Notes under the pieces: generated by a model
Seen by the model: the letters and a program-made list of their open reading frames with translations, nothing else
Databases searched by the model: none
Told to the model about the DNA's origin: nothing
Position numbers and translations under genes: made by a program
Shown: one piece after another, positions 6,100 through 12,460 of the stretch
Position numbering within the stretch: the first letter of the stretch is position 1
How the letters are laid out: every line of letters starts with the position of its first letter
Assembly (NCBI GenBank): GCA_910577235.1
Contig: CAJTMX010000057.1
Span: 1 to 12,460 of the forward strand
DNA length: 12,460 nt
Reading direction: 5' to 3'
Origin: an uncultured Acetatifactor sp.
GTDB taxonomy: Bacteria > Bacillota > Clostridia > Lachnospirales > Lachnospiraceae

Positions 6100-7329
6100 A
6101 TGATACTGAGATGGAATGAGGAGATAAAAAAACTGATCGTAAGCCTGGGCCTGTTTTTGGCAGCGGTACTGATCCTGGGGAATATGGGCATCGGACTCTT
6201 CCGCAATCAGACGCGCAGGGAATATACCGCGCTCGCGGCAGGCATTCTGGAAAATATACGGCAGTCATATCCCCAGATATCGGAAGAAGACCTGATCCGG
6301 CTGCTGGAAACCCCGGAGTCTACTGCCGAAGGCCGGCAACTGCTGGCCAGATATGGTATCTTTGAGGAGTACGGCAGCCGTACCTTTGGCGGACAGGAAA
6401 AAAGGTTGCTGTATTTTCAGATAGGATTAAATCTGTTTTTGATTACGGCTCTTGCGTTGGGAATATTCCGGATCGTTTATTACCTGCGTGGGCGCCAGAG
6501 CCGGATCGAGGAACTGCAATGTTATCTGGAGCAGCTCAGCAGAGGGAATTACCGTCTGGAACTGGAAGAGAACCGGGATGATGAGCTCAGCGGTCTGCGC
6601 AACGAGATTTATCGTATCACCGTTCAGCTCAGAGAATCCGCGGCGCTGGAGAAGTACAGGCGCAAGGCGTTGTCGGCCTCTGTGGCCGATATCTCCCATC
6701 AGCTGAAAACGCCCATGACCTCCATGACGATTCTCCTTGATAATTTGGTGGAAAATGAGGACATGGATGAGATCACCAGGCAGCGTTTTCTGTCGGAGAT
6801 TCGCAGGCAGCTTACAGGTATGAGCTGGCTGATCGCCACGATGCTCAAGCTTTCCCGTCTGGAGGCGGGAGCGGTAGAGCTGGAGCGGATTCCCCTGCAG
6901 GCACACACTTTGGTGGAAAAATGCTTTGATAAACTGCAGACTACCGCAGAGTGGAGAGAGGTACATCTGGAGGCGGAACTGCAGCCGGGAGCCTCACTGA
7001 CCGTGGACGAAAATTGGACCGCAGAGGCTCTGTGCAATATTGTTAAAAATGCTATCGAGCATAGCGCCGCAGGCGGAAACGTACAGGTTTTGACCAGGGA
7101 GAACGAGGTATACACCGAGATCCGTGTGACGGACGACGGTGTGGGCATATCACGGGAAGAGCGGGAAAAATTGTTTCAAAGGTTTTATCGGGGAAAATGC
7201 GCCGACAGGGACAGCATCGGCATCGGTCTGGCTTTGGCCAAAGAGGTGGTGGAGCAGCAGCACGGGCAGATTCAGGTGGAATCCCAAGAGGGTAAAGGAA
7301 CAATATTTTCTTTGAAATTTATGAAATAA
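6100..7329 (+). CDS. Membrane-bound sensor histidine kinase
   Basis: A 409-residue kinase that should phosphorylate the regulator encoded upstream. TM1 is about residues 12-33, an extracytoplasmic sensor segment about 34-104, TM2 about 105-128, then a HAMP-like linker. The HisKA helix has the phosphorylated His200 in DISHQLKTPMTS; the ATPase domain has the N box (KNAIEHS, Asn317), the G1 box DDGVG (345-349) and a GIGLALAK G2 box. A sensor segment of about 70 residues differs from BceS-type kinases, which have almost no extracellular loop, so it may sense its own ligand. Start choice: ATG 6100 follows AGAGG (6090-6094) by 5 nt; GTG 6094 overlaps the regulator stop as GTGA and would add two residues. 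The signal is unknown; antimicrobial peptide or cell-wall stress is the common theme of similar operons. Confidence 0.9.
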   Translation: MILRWNEEIKKLIVSLGLFLAAVLILGNMGIGLFRNQTRREYTALAAGILENIRQSYPQISEEDLIRLLETPESTAEGRQLLARYGIFEEYGSRTFGGQEKRLLYFQIGLNLFLITALALGIFRIVYYLRGRQSRIEELQCYLEQLSRGNYRLELEENRDDELSGLRNEIYRITVQLRESAALEKYRRKALSASVADISHQLKTPMTSMTILLDNLVENEDMDEITRQRFLSEIRRQLTGMSWLIATMLKLSRLEAGAVELERIPLQAHTLVEKCFDKLQTTAEWREVHLEAELQPGASLTVDENWTAEALCNIVKNAIEHSAAGGNVQVLTRENEVYTEIRVTDDGVGISREEREKLFQRFYRGKCADRDSIGIGLALAKEVVEQQHGQIQVESQEGKGTIFSLKFMK

Positions 7330-7341
7330 AAGATATTATCT

Positions 7342-7378
7342 GAAATGTCACGGAAATGTCATTTCCATTTTTTATACT
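7342..7378 (+). promoter_or_regulatory. Direct-repeat activator site and -10 box ahead of the ABC exporter genes
   Basis: GAAATGTCA occurs at 7342-7350 and again at 7353-7361, exactly 11 bp apart, one helical turn. A -10 box TATACT (7373-7378) follows the second copy after 11 nt, with no recognisable -35 box. This is the layout of OmpR/PhoB-class sites, where tandem repeats replace the -35 region. The second copy also lies in a 15-bp palindrome (7352-7366) followed by ATTTTTT, which could act as a weak terminator for the kinase transcript. Confidence 0.55.
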
Positions 7379-7430
7379 GATATCGGTAAAACCCCAAAAG
7401 GGTCAATTTCATGGAAGGTATGGTGATGAC

Positions 7431-8162
7431 ATGGAGATATTGAGAACGGAGCATTTGACTAAAAGATACGGAAAGGGTGAAAGCGGCGTCCTGGCGGTGG
7501 ATGATGTATCCATATCCGTGGCGAAGGGAGAATTTGTGGCAGTGGTGGGCAGTTCCGGCAGCGGGAAGTCAACTTTGATGCATATGCTGGGCGGAGTGGA
7601 CCGTCCCACTTCCGGCAGGGTATTGATAGAGGATACGGATATCTATGAAATGAATGACGACAGGCTGGCCATGTTCCGCAGGAGACAGGTGGGGCTGATC
7701 TATCAGTTTTATAATCTGATTCCGGTGCTGAATGTGGAGGAGAATATCACTTTGCCCTGCGAACTGGACGGGCGCAGGCCGGACCCGGAGCTGGTGAGGG
7801 AGCTGGTACACACGCTGGGGCTGGAAAAGAGGCTGGATCATCTGCCCAATGAGCTGTCCGGCGGGCAGCAGCAGCGGGTGGCCATAGGCAGGGCGCTGAT
7901 CACCCGGCCGGCTATTTTGCTGGCGGACGAGCCCACCGGCAATCTGGACAGCAGGGCCAGCGATGAGATCATGGCGCTTCTGCGTGAGGCCAACCAGAGA
8001 TACAGGCAGACCATCATTATGATCACCCATAACCCGGAGCTTGCCAAGCAGGCAGAGAGAGTATTGGTCATTGAGGACGGGCGCGTCAGCAGGGGGAAGG
8101 ACCAAGCGTTACATGACTTGGAGCTGAGGACGGGCGATGTGCGGGGAGGTGCGGAGCGATGA
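7431..8162 (+). CDS. ABC transporter ATP-binding protein (MacB/LolD/BceA type)
   Basis: A 243-residue cytoplasmic ATPase that powers the permease encoded next. All motifs are present: Walker A GSSGSGKST (40-48), Q-loop with IYQFYNL, signature LSGGQQQR (142-149), Walker B ILLADEP with Asp166 and Glu167, and H-loop His200. The NLIPVLNVEENI segment after the Q-loop is typical of the family that works with FtsX-like permeases in mechanotransmission, lipoprotein or peptide handling. The ATG at 7431 gives the standard MEILRTEHLTKRYG start; GGAAGG (7413-7418) is 12 nt upstream, a rather long spacing. An in-frame ATG at 7356 lies upstream of the -10 box in the activator site and is not credible. The stop overlaps the permease start (ATGA). 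It is probably induced by the adjacent regulator. Confidence 0.93.
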   Translation: MEILRTEHLTKRYGKGESGVLAVDDVSISVAKGEFVAVVGSSGSGKSTLMHMLGGVDRPTSGRVLIEDTDIYEMNDDRLAMFRRRQVGLIYQFYNLIPVLNVEENITLPCELDGRRPDPELVRELVHTLGLEKRLDHLPNELSGGQQQRVAIGRALITRPAILLADEPTGNLDSRASDEIMALLREANQRYRQTIIMITHNPELAKQAERVLVIEDGRVSRGKDQALHDLELRTGDVRGGAER

Positions 8163-10702
8163 ATGTATTGCAAAAGTGCTGTTTTCGTTCCCTTAGAGAG
8201 AACCGCAAGCGGACGCTGGTGACCATCGTGGGTGTGATCCTGGCTACAGCGCTGATCACAGGCGTGGCTTGTCTGGCCACAAGTTTCCGCGCCAGCATGA
8301 TAGCCTATGAAAAAGTGCAGAATGGGGACTGGCATTACTGCTTTTTGGGGGTAAAGCCTAAGGACCTTAAGTATTTCGAGGAAAACCGTCATGTACAGGA
8401 TATCTCACTCAAGCAGTCTCTGGGTTACGCCGTATTAGAGGGCAGCCAGAATCCGGATAAACCCTATGTCTATCTCTGTGCAGTGGGAGGGGATGCCGTC
8501 TCTGTCCATGGTCTGAGGCTGACGGAGGGGAGAATGCCGGAAAACGGCTCGGAGTTGGTCATCAGTCGGCATATCCTATACAATGGTATGGTGGATCTGC
8601 GGGTGGGGGACAGCATCACCCTGGATGTAGGGCCAAGATTATCCGGCGAATTTTCTCTAAGGCAGAGCAATGGGTATATCCAAGGAGATGAGAGGCTGGA
8701 GCCTAAGGAGAGTCATACTTACACCATCGTGGGAGTGATCGAACGGCCCAACTACAAGGTGGAGGATCGGGTGGCACCGGGATACTCCGTATTTACCTAT
8801 CTGGAAGATCCCATGGAGGCAGAATCCCTGGAGGTTTATGCCAGCTACACGGACTGGGGACTTAAACACGCCGGACAGGTGACTACGGGGCTTAGCGATC
8901 TGGCGGATTCTGTAGTAGAGAATTACTATCTGCTCAAATGGATACTGTTTATTTTTTCATCCAGTTCTATGGATATGATATACGCCATGGCTGGGGTGGC
9001 CGTGCTCATTATTATCGTGACCAGCGTATTCTGTATCCGCAACAGCTTTATGATCTCTCTGACCGAGAAGATGAAACTGTACGGCAGACTGGCGTCTGTG
9101 GGTACTACTGCCAGGCAGCAGAGAAAGATCGTCTATTATGAGGCGGCATTTATAGGGGCAGTGGGGATTCCGCTGGGTGTTCTCGGCGGGGTTCTGGCGT
9201 CTGTGATCCTGGTGAGGTGTGTCAGCAGTCTGATGGAGGACGCAGTGGATATTCCGCTGGTATTTGGTATTTCCTGGACGGCGGTGTTTCTGTCTGTGCT
9301 GCTGGGATCGGTCACGATCTTTTTCTCGGCGTGGAAGTCGGCGAGACGCGCTGCCAGGATATCGCCCATCAGTGCCATACGGGCCAACGCCACGGTAAAT
9401 CATGGACAAATGGGCGGCAGAAAGCGGAGGGATGGACGCAGGGAGCTGCGGTGCCCCCGATGGATATCGGGACTCTTTGGCATAGGGGGCAGGGTGGCCT
9501 ATAAAAATCTGCGACGTGCCCGCGTCAAGTATCGTGCCACTGTGGTCTCCATCGTGGTGGGGGTGGCGGTATTCATCGGCATGACTACTTTTATGCAGGC
9601 GGTGCAGCATATATCCGACGTCTACTATGAGGATATGCAGTATCAGCTGCGGATTGACTGCCATGATTCCGACAGTTACACAAAGCTGCTGGCTGTAACG
9701 GAGATGGAGGGGGTGGAAGAGGTGGAACTGATCAGATCGGGGTATCTGTACGTTCCGGGTAAAAATCTACCGCTGACCCAAGGTTATCTGGACTTATGCC
9801 ATGATGAGAACAGAACAGAGGAGAGTATTCGGGTGTATTCTCTGGGAGAGGAAGGATATGCCCGCTACTGCAGCCGGGCAGGATTGTCCCCCGGTAAGGA
9901 TCAGGCGATCGTTTTGGCCCAGTATGAGTATATATCCTATAATGAAAAAGATATCAGGCATGAGGAGAGCGGAGACGCAGCCGGTTTTAAAGCCGGAGAT
10001 GTGATCGCGGGAGAAGGAGAGGCGCAGGTATCAGTGACTGTGGCAGCCCAGACAGATATAAAGCCCCTGTTTATGAATCACTGGATTTATAACGGGATCG
10101 TACTGATCGTCAGTGAAAGCTGGATGGACGAAAATATGGAAAAATTGCATGTAGCAGACAGGAAGACCACAGGGGCGGTCATTAAATGTCAGGATGCTTT
10201 CCGGCTGGAGGAAGACTTGCGTGGGAACATGGAAATGCTTAACTATTCTATCGTTAATTATGAGGAATCCCATCGTGCGGAAAAGAGTACGCAGCTGCTG
10301 GTATCCATCTTTCTGTATGGATTTATCACAGTGGTGGCACTGATCGGTATCACAAATATTTTTAATACCGTTACCACCAATCTGGAATTGCGCGCGCCGG
10401 AGTTCGCCATGCTGCGGGCCGTGGGTATGACCGGCAGGGAGTTCCGCCGGATGATCTGGCTGGAAAGTCTGTTCTATGGCGGCAAGGCGCTGAGCATCGG
10501 CATTCCCCTGGGCATCGCTGTCTCCTATTGTTTTCATCTGGCAATGAAACAGGGGATCGACATGAGATTTCTTTTCCCGTGGGACGGTGTCCTCATAGCG
10601 GTGGCGGCCGTGATGATATTGTTGTACGGGACTATGTGGTATTCCATGGGAAAGATTAAAAAGAAGAATATCGTAGAGACCATACACAGCGAGAATTTGT
10701 GA
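8159..10702 (+). CDS. Two-module FtsX-domain ABC permease
   Basis: An 847-residue membrane protein, partner of the upstream ATPase. I see eight membrane segments: about 19-41, 271-293, 329-355, 368-391, 459-481, 713-735, 772-795 and 807-828. Each half has one segment, a large extracytoplasmic domain of about 230 residues (42-270 and 482-712), and a three-helix FtsX core. Cytoplasmic ends carry the coupling motifs ARISPISAIRA (first) and LRAPEFAMLRAVGMTGREF (second). BceB-type peptide-sensing permeases have ten segments and one large domain, and MacB has four, so this belongs to the duplicated FtsX class common in Clostridia. The start overlaps the ATPase stop and follows GGGGAGG (8143-8149). 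The substrate is unknown; peptide resistance or envelope remodelling is inferred from the operon. Confidence 0.9.
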   Translation: MNVLQKCCFRSLRENRKRTLVTIVGVILATALITGVACLATSFRASMIAYEKVQNGDWHYCFLGVKPKDLKYFEENRHVQDISLKQSLGYAVLEGSQNPDKPYVYLCAVGGDAVSVHGLRLTEGRMPENGSELVISRHILYNGMVDLRVGDSITLDVGPRLSGEFSLRQSNGYIQGDERLEPKESHTYTIVGVIERPNYKVEDRVAPGYSVFTYLEDPMEAESLEVYASYTDWGLKHAGQVTTGLSDLADSVVENYYLLKWILFIFSSSSMDMIYAMAGVAVLIIIVTSVFCIRNSFMISLTEKMKLYGRLASVGTTARQQRKIVYYEAAFIGAVGIPLGVLGGVLASVILVRCVSSLMEDAVDIPLVFGISWTAVFLSVLLGSVTIFFSAWKSARRAARISPISAIRANATVNHGQMGGRKRRDGRRELRCPRWISGLFGIGGRVAYKNLRRARVKYRATVVSIVVGVAVFIGMTTFMQAVQHISDVYYEDMQYQLRIDCHDSDSYTKLLAVTEMEGVEEVELIRSGYLYVPGKNLPLTQGYLDLCHDENRTEESIRVYSLGEEGYARYCSRAGLSPGKDQAIVLAQYEYISYNEKDIRHEESGDAAGFKAGDVIAGEGEAQVSVTVAAQTDIKPLFMNHWIYNGIVLIVSESWMDENMEKLHVADRKTTGAVIKCQDAFRLEEDLRGNMEMLNYSIVNYEESHRAEKSTQLLVSIFLYGFITVVALIGITNIFNTVTTNLELRAPEFAMLRAVGMTGREFRRMIWLESLFYGGKALSIGIPLGIAVSYCFHLAMKQGIDMRFLFPWDGVLIAVAAVMILLYGTMWYSMGKIKKKNIVETIHSENL

Positions 10703-11500
10703 TCAGATAAAATGATAGTGGGCCAGGGCCTGGCGAACGCCGCCCTGGCTGGCTTTTGCCGTCACATATTCCACCTGCTCAAACAGGCTGGCCGGGTCGG
10801 CATTGCCCATGGCGATGCTGTGAGGCACAAAGGACAGCATGGGCAGATCGTTGTTGCTGTCCCCCAGAGCGCAGGCATCCTCCAAAGCCAGGCCGTAGTG
10901 ATTTAATACGAATCCAATGCCGGACGCCTTGGAATAGCCTTTGGGCACGAATTCCCGGAAAGTACCCCCTCTGTCGATGCAGTCGAACCACTGATCGCTG
11001 ATACGGCGGAAGGCGGTGAGCTGTGCCTCCTCCTGATACCAGATCACGAACTTATCCGCAAAAAAATTGGGGTTTTCCAGTTCCTCCGGCATGTGGTAGC
11101 GATGTTCCACAAATATCCGGTACTGGCGCACAGCCCGGGGATGGTGCAAAGGACGGGTCAAGTCAAAGGCCACCTGTGCCCGGGACTCAAAGAGGATGTC
11201 CACATCCGTGTGCCGGGCTGTATCCAAAATACGCATGATCCTGTCATGGGGCTGGGATACATAGAGGACATCCCGACCGTCACAGTAGATGTTGGTGCCG
11301 CAGCCACACACATAACCGTCCCAGCCGATGTCCCTGAAACGGGGTTCCACGTTCTGGAAACAGCGGCCGGTGTTGATAAACATCAGATGACCGTTTGCTC
11401 TGGCCTGGGCGATGGCCGCAGCCGCGTCCTCCGGTACGGAGCCGTCTGTCTCGGAGGTCAGCGTTCCGTCTATATCAAAAAAGGCAATCTTTCTGGACAT
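10703..11500 (-). CDS. Cof-type HAD-superfamily phosphatase (subfamily IIB)
   Basis: A 265-residue cytoplasmic hydrolase. Motif I is FFDIDGT with nucleophile Asp9 and acid Asp11; motif II is FINTGR (Thr44); motif III is the lysine in PKGYSKASGI (about 187-191); motif IV is GDSNND with Mg-binding Asp214 and Asp218. The large cap between motifs II and III and the KGxSKxxG element mark the Cof/YbiV group, which dephosphorylates sugar phosphates, nucleotides or flavin precursors; the substrate cannot be read from sequence. The ATG at 11500 follows AGGGAGAA (complement of 11508-11515) by 7 nt. It lies 62 nt downstream of the GNAT gene on the same strand and is probably co-transcribed. Its stop codon abuts that of the convergent permease gene. 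Confidence 0.92.
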   Translation of the reverse strand: MSRKIAFFDIDGTLTSETDGSVPEDAAAAIAQARANGHLMFINTGRCFQNVEPRFRDIGWDGYVCGCGTNIYCDGRDVLYVSQPHDRIMRILDTARHTDVDILFESRAQVAFDLTRPLHHPRAVRQYRIFVEHRYHMPEELENPNFFADKFVIWYQEEAQLTAFRRISDQWFDCIDRGGTFREFVPKGYSKASGIGFVLNHYGLALEDACALGDSNNDLPMLSFVPHSIAMGNADPASLFEQVEYVTAKASQGGVRQALAHYHFI

Positions 11501-11562
11501 TTTAATATTCTCCCTGTAAATAAACGATAATTGGCGGTTTTTGGGTGATCAGCCGGATCTGA

Positions 11563-12072
11563 CTATAGTTTTAGGCTGAATTCCAGAACATTATACTGAT
11601 AACCGTTCCTCGCATCCGTTTTTGGCTTGGAGTCGATGCATGTAAAGCCCAGCGACCGCGCCAGGCCAATGGACGCCTCATTTTCTTTTCTGCTGGAATA
11701 GATAAACTCTGTGGCGTCCAGACTCTCCCTGCAATATTGCAGCAGCGCCCGGACGACCTGCTTTCCCAGACCTTTTCCCACATAGTCGGGTCCCAGACAG
11801 ATTCCTGTATCCTCATATACATTGGGAGATATCTGCACTATGCCCGCAAACCCGATGGGTGTGCCGCTCTTTTTTTCGTAGACAATGAAACATTCATGAT
11901 TTTTTTGATATTCGATGGTTTTCTGTATCCTGATCCTGGCGTCCTCCTCGCTGGTGGTGAGATTCCACAGCATATGTCTGGCGCTCTCCGGACGGGACCA
12001 TACATTGCGGTACATCCCCTCCCAGTCAGAATATTTTGCTTTGTCAAGAATTAGATCGGTGGTTTCAAGCAT
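11563..12072 (-). CDS. GNAT-family N-acetyltransferase (RimJ/RimL-like)
   Basis: A 169-residue acetyltransferase expected to transfer acetyl from acetyl-CoA to an amine. The N-terminus (TTDLILDKAKYSDWEGMYRNVW) resembles the acetyltransf_3/RimJ-RimL group. Motif A, DTGICLGPDYVGKGLGKQVV, has the acetyl-CoA pyrophosphate loop VGKGLG (98-103). Later, ENEASIGLARSLGF is the family's conserved N-x-x-S-x-x-x-x-x-x-x-GF element. ATG 12072 is strongly supported by AGGAGGT (complement of 12079-12085) 6 nt upstream; an upstream TTG at 12126 would add 18 residues including the ribosome binding site and is rejected. Likely first gene of a two-gene unit with the HAD phosphatase. The acceptor is unknown: small molecule, antibiotic or protein N-terminus are all possible. 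Confidence 0.88.
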   Translation of the reverse strand: MLETTDLILDKAKYSDWEGMYRNVWSRPESARHMLWNLTTSEEDARIRIQKTIEYQKNHECFIVYEKKSGTPIGFAGIVQISPNVYEDTGICLGPDYVGKGLGKQVVRALLQYCRESLDATEFIYSSRKENEASIGLARSLGFTCIDSKPKTDARNGYQYNVLEFSLKL

Positions 12073-12097
12073 GTTTGTACCTCCTGATATACTGCCT

Positions 12098-12126
12098 ATT
12101 TTATCACATGGGGAAACTTCGTACAA
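12098..12126 (-). promoter_or_regulatory. Weak promoter candidate for the GNAT-HAD unit
   Basis: On the minus strand TTGTAC (complement of 12121-12126) and TAAAAT (complement of 12098-12103) are 17 bp apart and lie just ahead of the GNAT ribosome binding site. The -35 matches consensus at only three positions, so this is tentative. Confidence 0.3.
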
Positions 12127-12460
12127 GAATCTTATTTTTCACTGCGCATTGACTTTTTTATACAACTTTTGTGTTAGATGTGAATCGTGAGTAAAGTGAA
12201 AAAGGAAGTACTCCGTTGGTGCTTGTCTATGCCAAAGCGTTTCAGCATATTTTCAGCACCATCATGGAGGATAAGCTCTGTTTTATGGCGGCGGTATCCC
12301 AGTTGATTGGTGCTGAAGATCCCCAAAGTATCAAAAATCAACTCAGGGTAGAATTTGGACATATATTGTGAATATACCGTTATTGCCTGTCCTGTGGGGA
12401 GCTGCTACAATCCTGTCTTTGACAGTAATGAAATGATAAAACTGCAGAAACCCCAGAGTT
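12127..12460. other. Right edge: no recognised gene, short coding-like frame on the plus strand
   Basis: Nothing here matches a family I know. The most protein-like reading is plus strand 12216-12371, 51 codons from a TTG start with AAAGGAAG (12202-12208) 7 nt upstream; it contains MEDKLCFMAAVSQLIGAEDP and ends at TGA 12369-12371. From 12355 another plus frame stays open to the window end with a coding-like composition (CEYTVIACPVGSCYNPVFD). Together they might be pieces of one decayed or frameshifted gene. A 62-codon frame lies opposite on the minus strand (12174-12362). TTGACT at 12149-12154 is the only -35-like element. Confidence 0.3.

Noticed and set aside
5429..7329. The two-component pair as a copper sensor (CusRS-like) because it follows copA
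   Set aside because: The copper genes end in a strong terminator, have their own CsoR control, and the kinase sensor segment shows no Met/His/Cys metal-binding cluster.
7356..7430. Longer N-terminus for the ABC ATPase from ATG 7356
   Set aside because: The codon lies in the activator repeat upstream of the -10 box, lacks a ribosome binding site, and the added residues do not resemble the family.
8938..9664. Several long frames opposite or alongside the permease gene
   Set aside because: They are antisense or out-of-frame to a complete 847-codon gene with clear membrane topology and have no start signals.
12174..12362. 62-codon minus-strand frame at the right edge
   Set aside because: No ribosome binding site or recognisable motif was found; the plus strand reads more like protein. 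Kept only as a remark in the edge feature.

Overview
The window most resembles a chromosomal segment of a Gram-positive Clostridia bacterium, probably Lachnospiraceae. Reasons: strong purine-rich Shine-Dalgarno sites, tightly overlapping genes, a CsoR-type copper repressor, and a two-component system beside an FtsX-type ABC exporter. No rRNA, tRNA, CRISPR array or intact insertion sequence is visible. The assignment rests on gene content and style only.

Layout. (1) 1-1860, visibly more A+T-rich than the rest: a TetR/AcrR-type repressor followed, through two ATGA overlaps, by two flavodoxin-fold proteins. One carries a four-cysteine cluster, the other a normal FMN-binding start. A palindrome lies just upstream of the repressor. 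(2) 1877-5249: a copper module. A near-consensus promoter carries two matching CsoR-type palindromes and drives csoR, then a Cu(I) P1B-1 ATPase (copA). The ATPase ends in a long hydrophilic linker with eight in-frame 18-bp repeats and a CopZ-like domain. That domain keeps its own Shine-Dalgarno site and ATG. A perfect hairpin terminator closes the module. (3) 5250-10702: a promoter and a leader rich in inverted repeats, then an OmpR-type response regulator, a sensor kinase, an ABC ATPase and a large two-module FtsX permease. An 11-bp-spaced direct repeat plus a -10 box sits between kinase and ATPase, placed as expected for activation by the regulator. (4) 10703-12126, minus strand: a GNAT acetyltransferase followed by a Cof-type HAD phosphatase, convergent with the permease, with the two stop codons abutting. 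(5) 12127-12460: no recognised gene; a short coding-like frame is described.

How the genes may work together. CsoR should release the tandem operators when Cu(I) rises, giving CopA export; the C-terminal domain could hand copper to the pump, or be made separately as a chaperone. The kinase and regulator probably sense an envelope signal or a peptide and switch on the ABC exporter from its own internal promoter. The TetR cassette probably responds to a small molecule reduced by the flavoproteins. Substrates of the exporter, flavoproteins, HAD and GNAT proteins cannot be named from sequence.

The points most worth checking are the copA-copZ fusion with its retained internal start and repeat linker, the double CsoR operator, the structured leader ahead of the response regulator, and the direct-repeat activator site ahead of the exporter.
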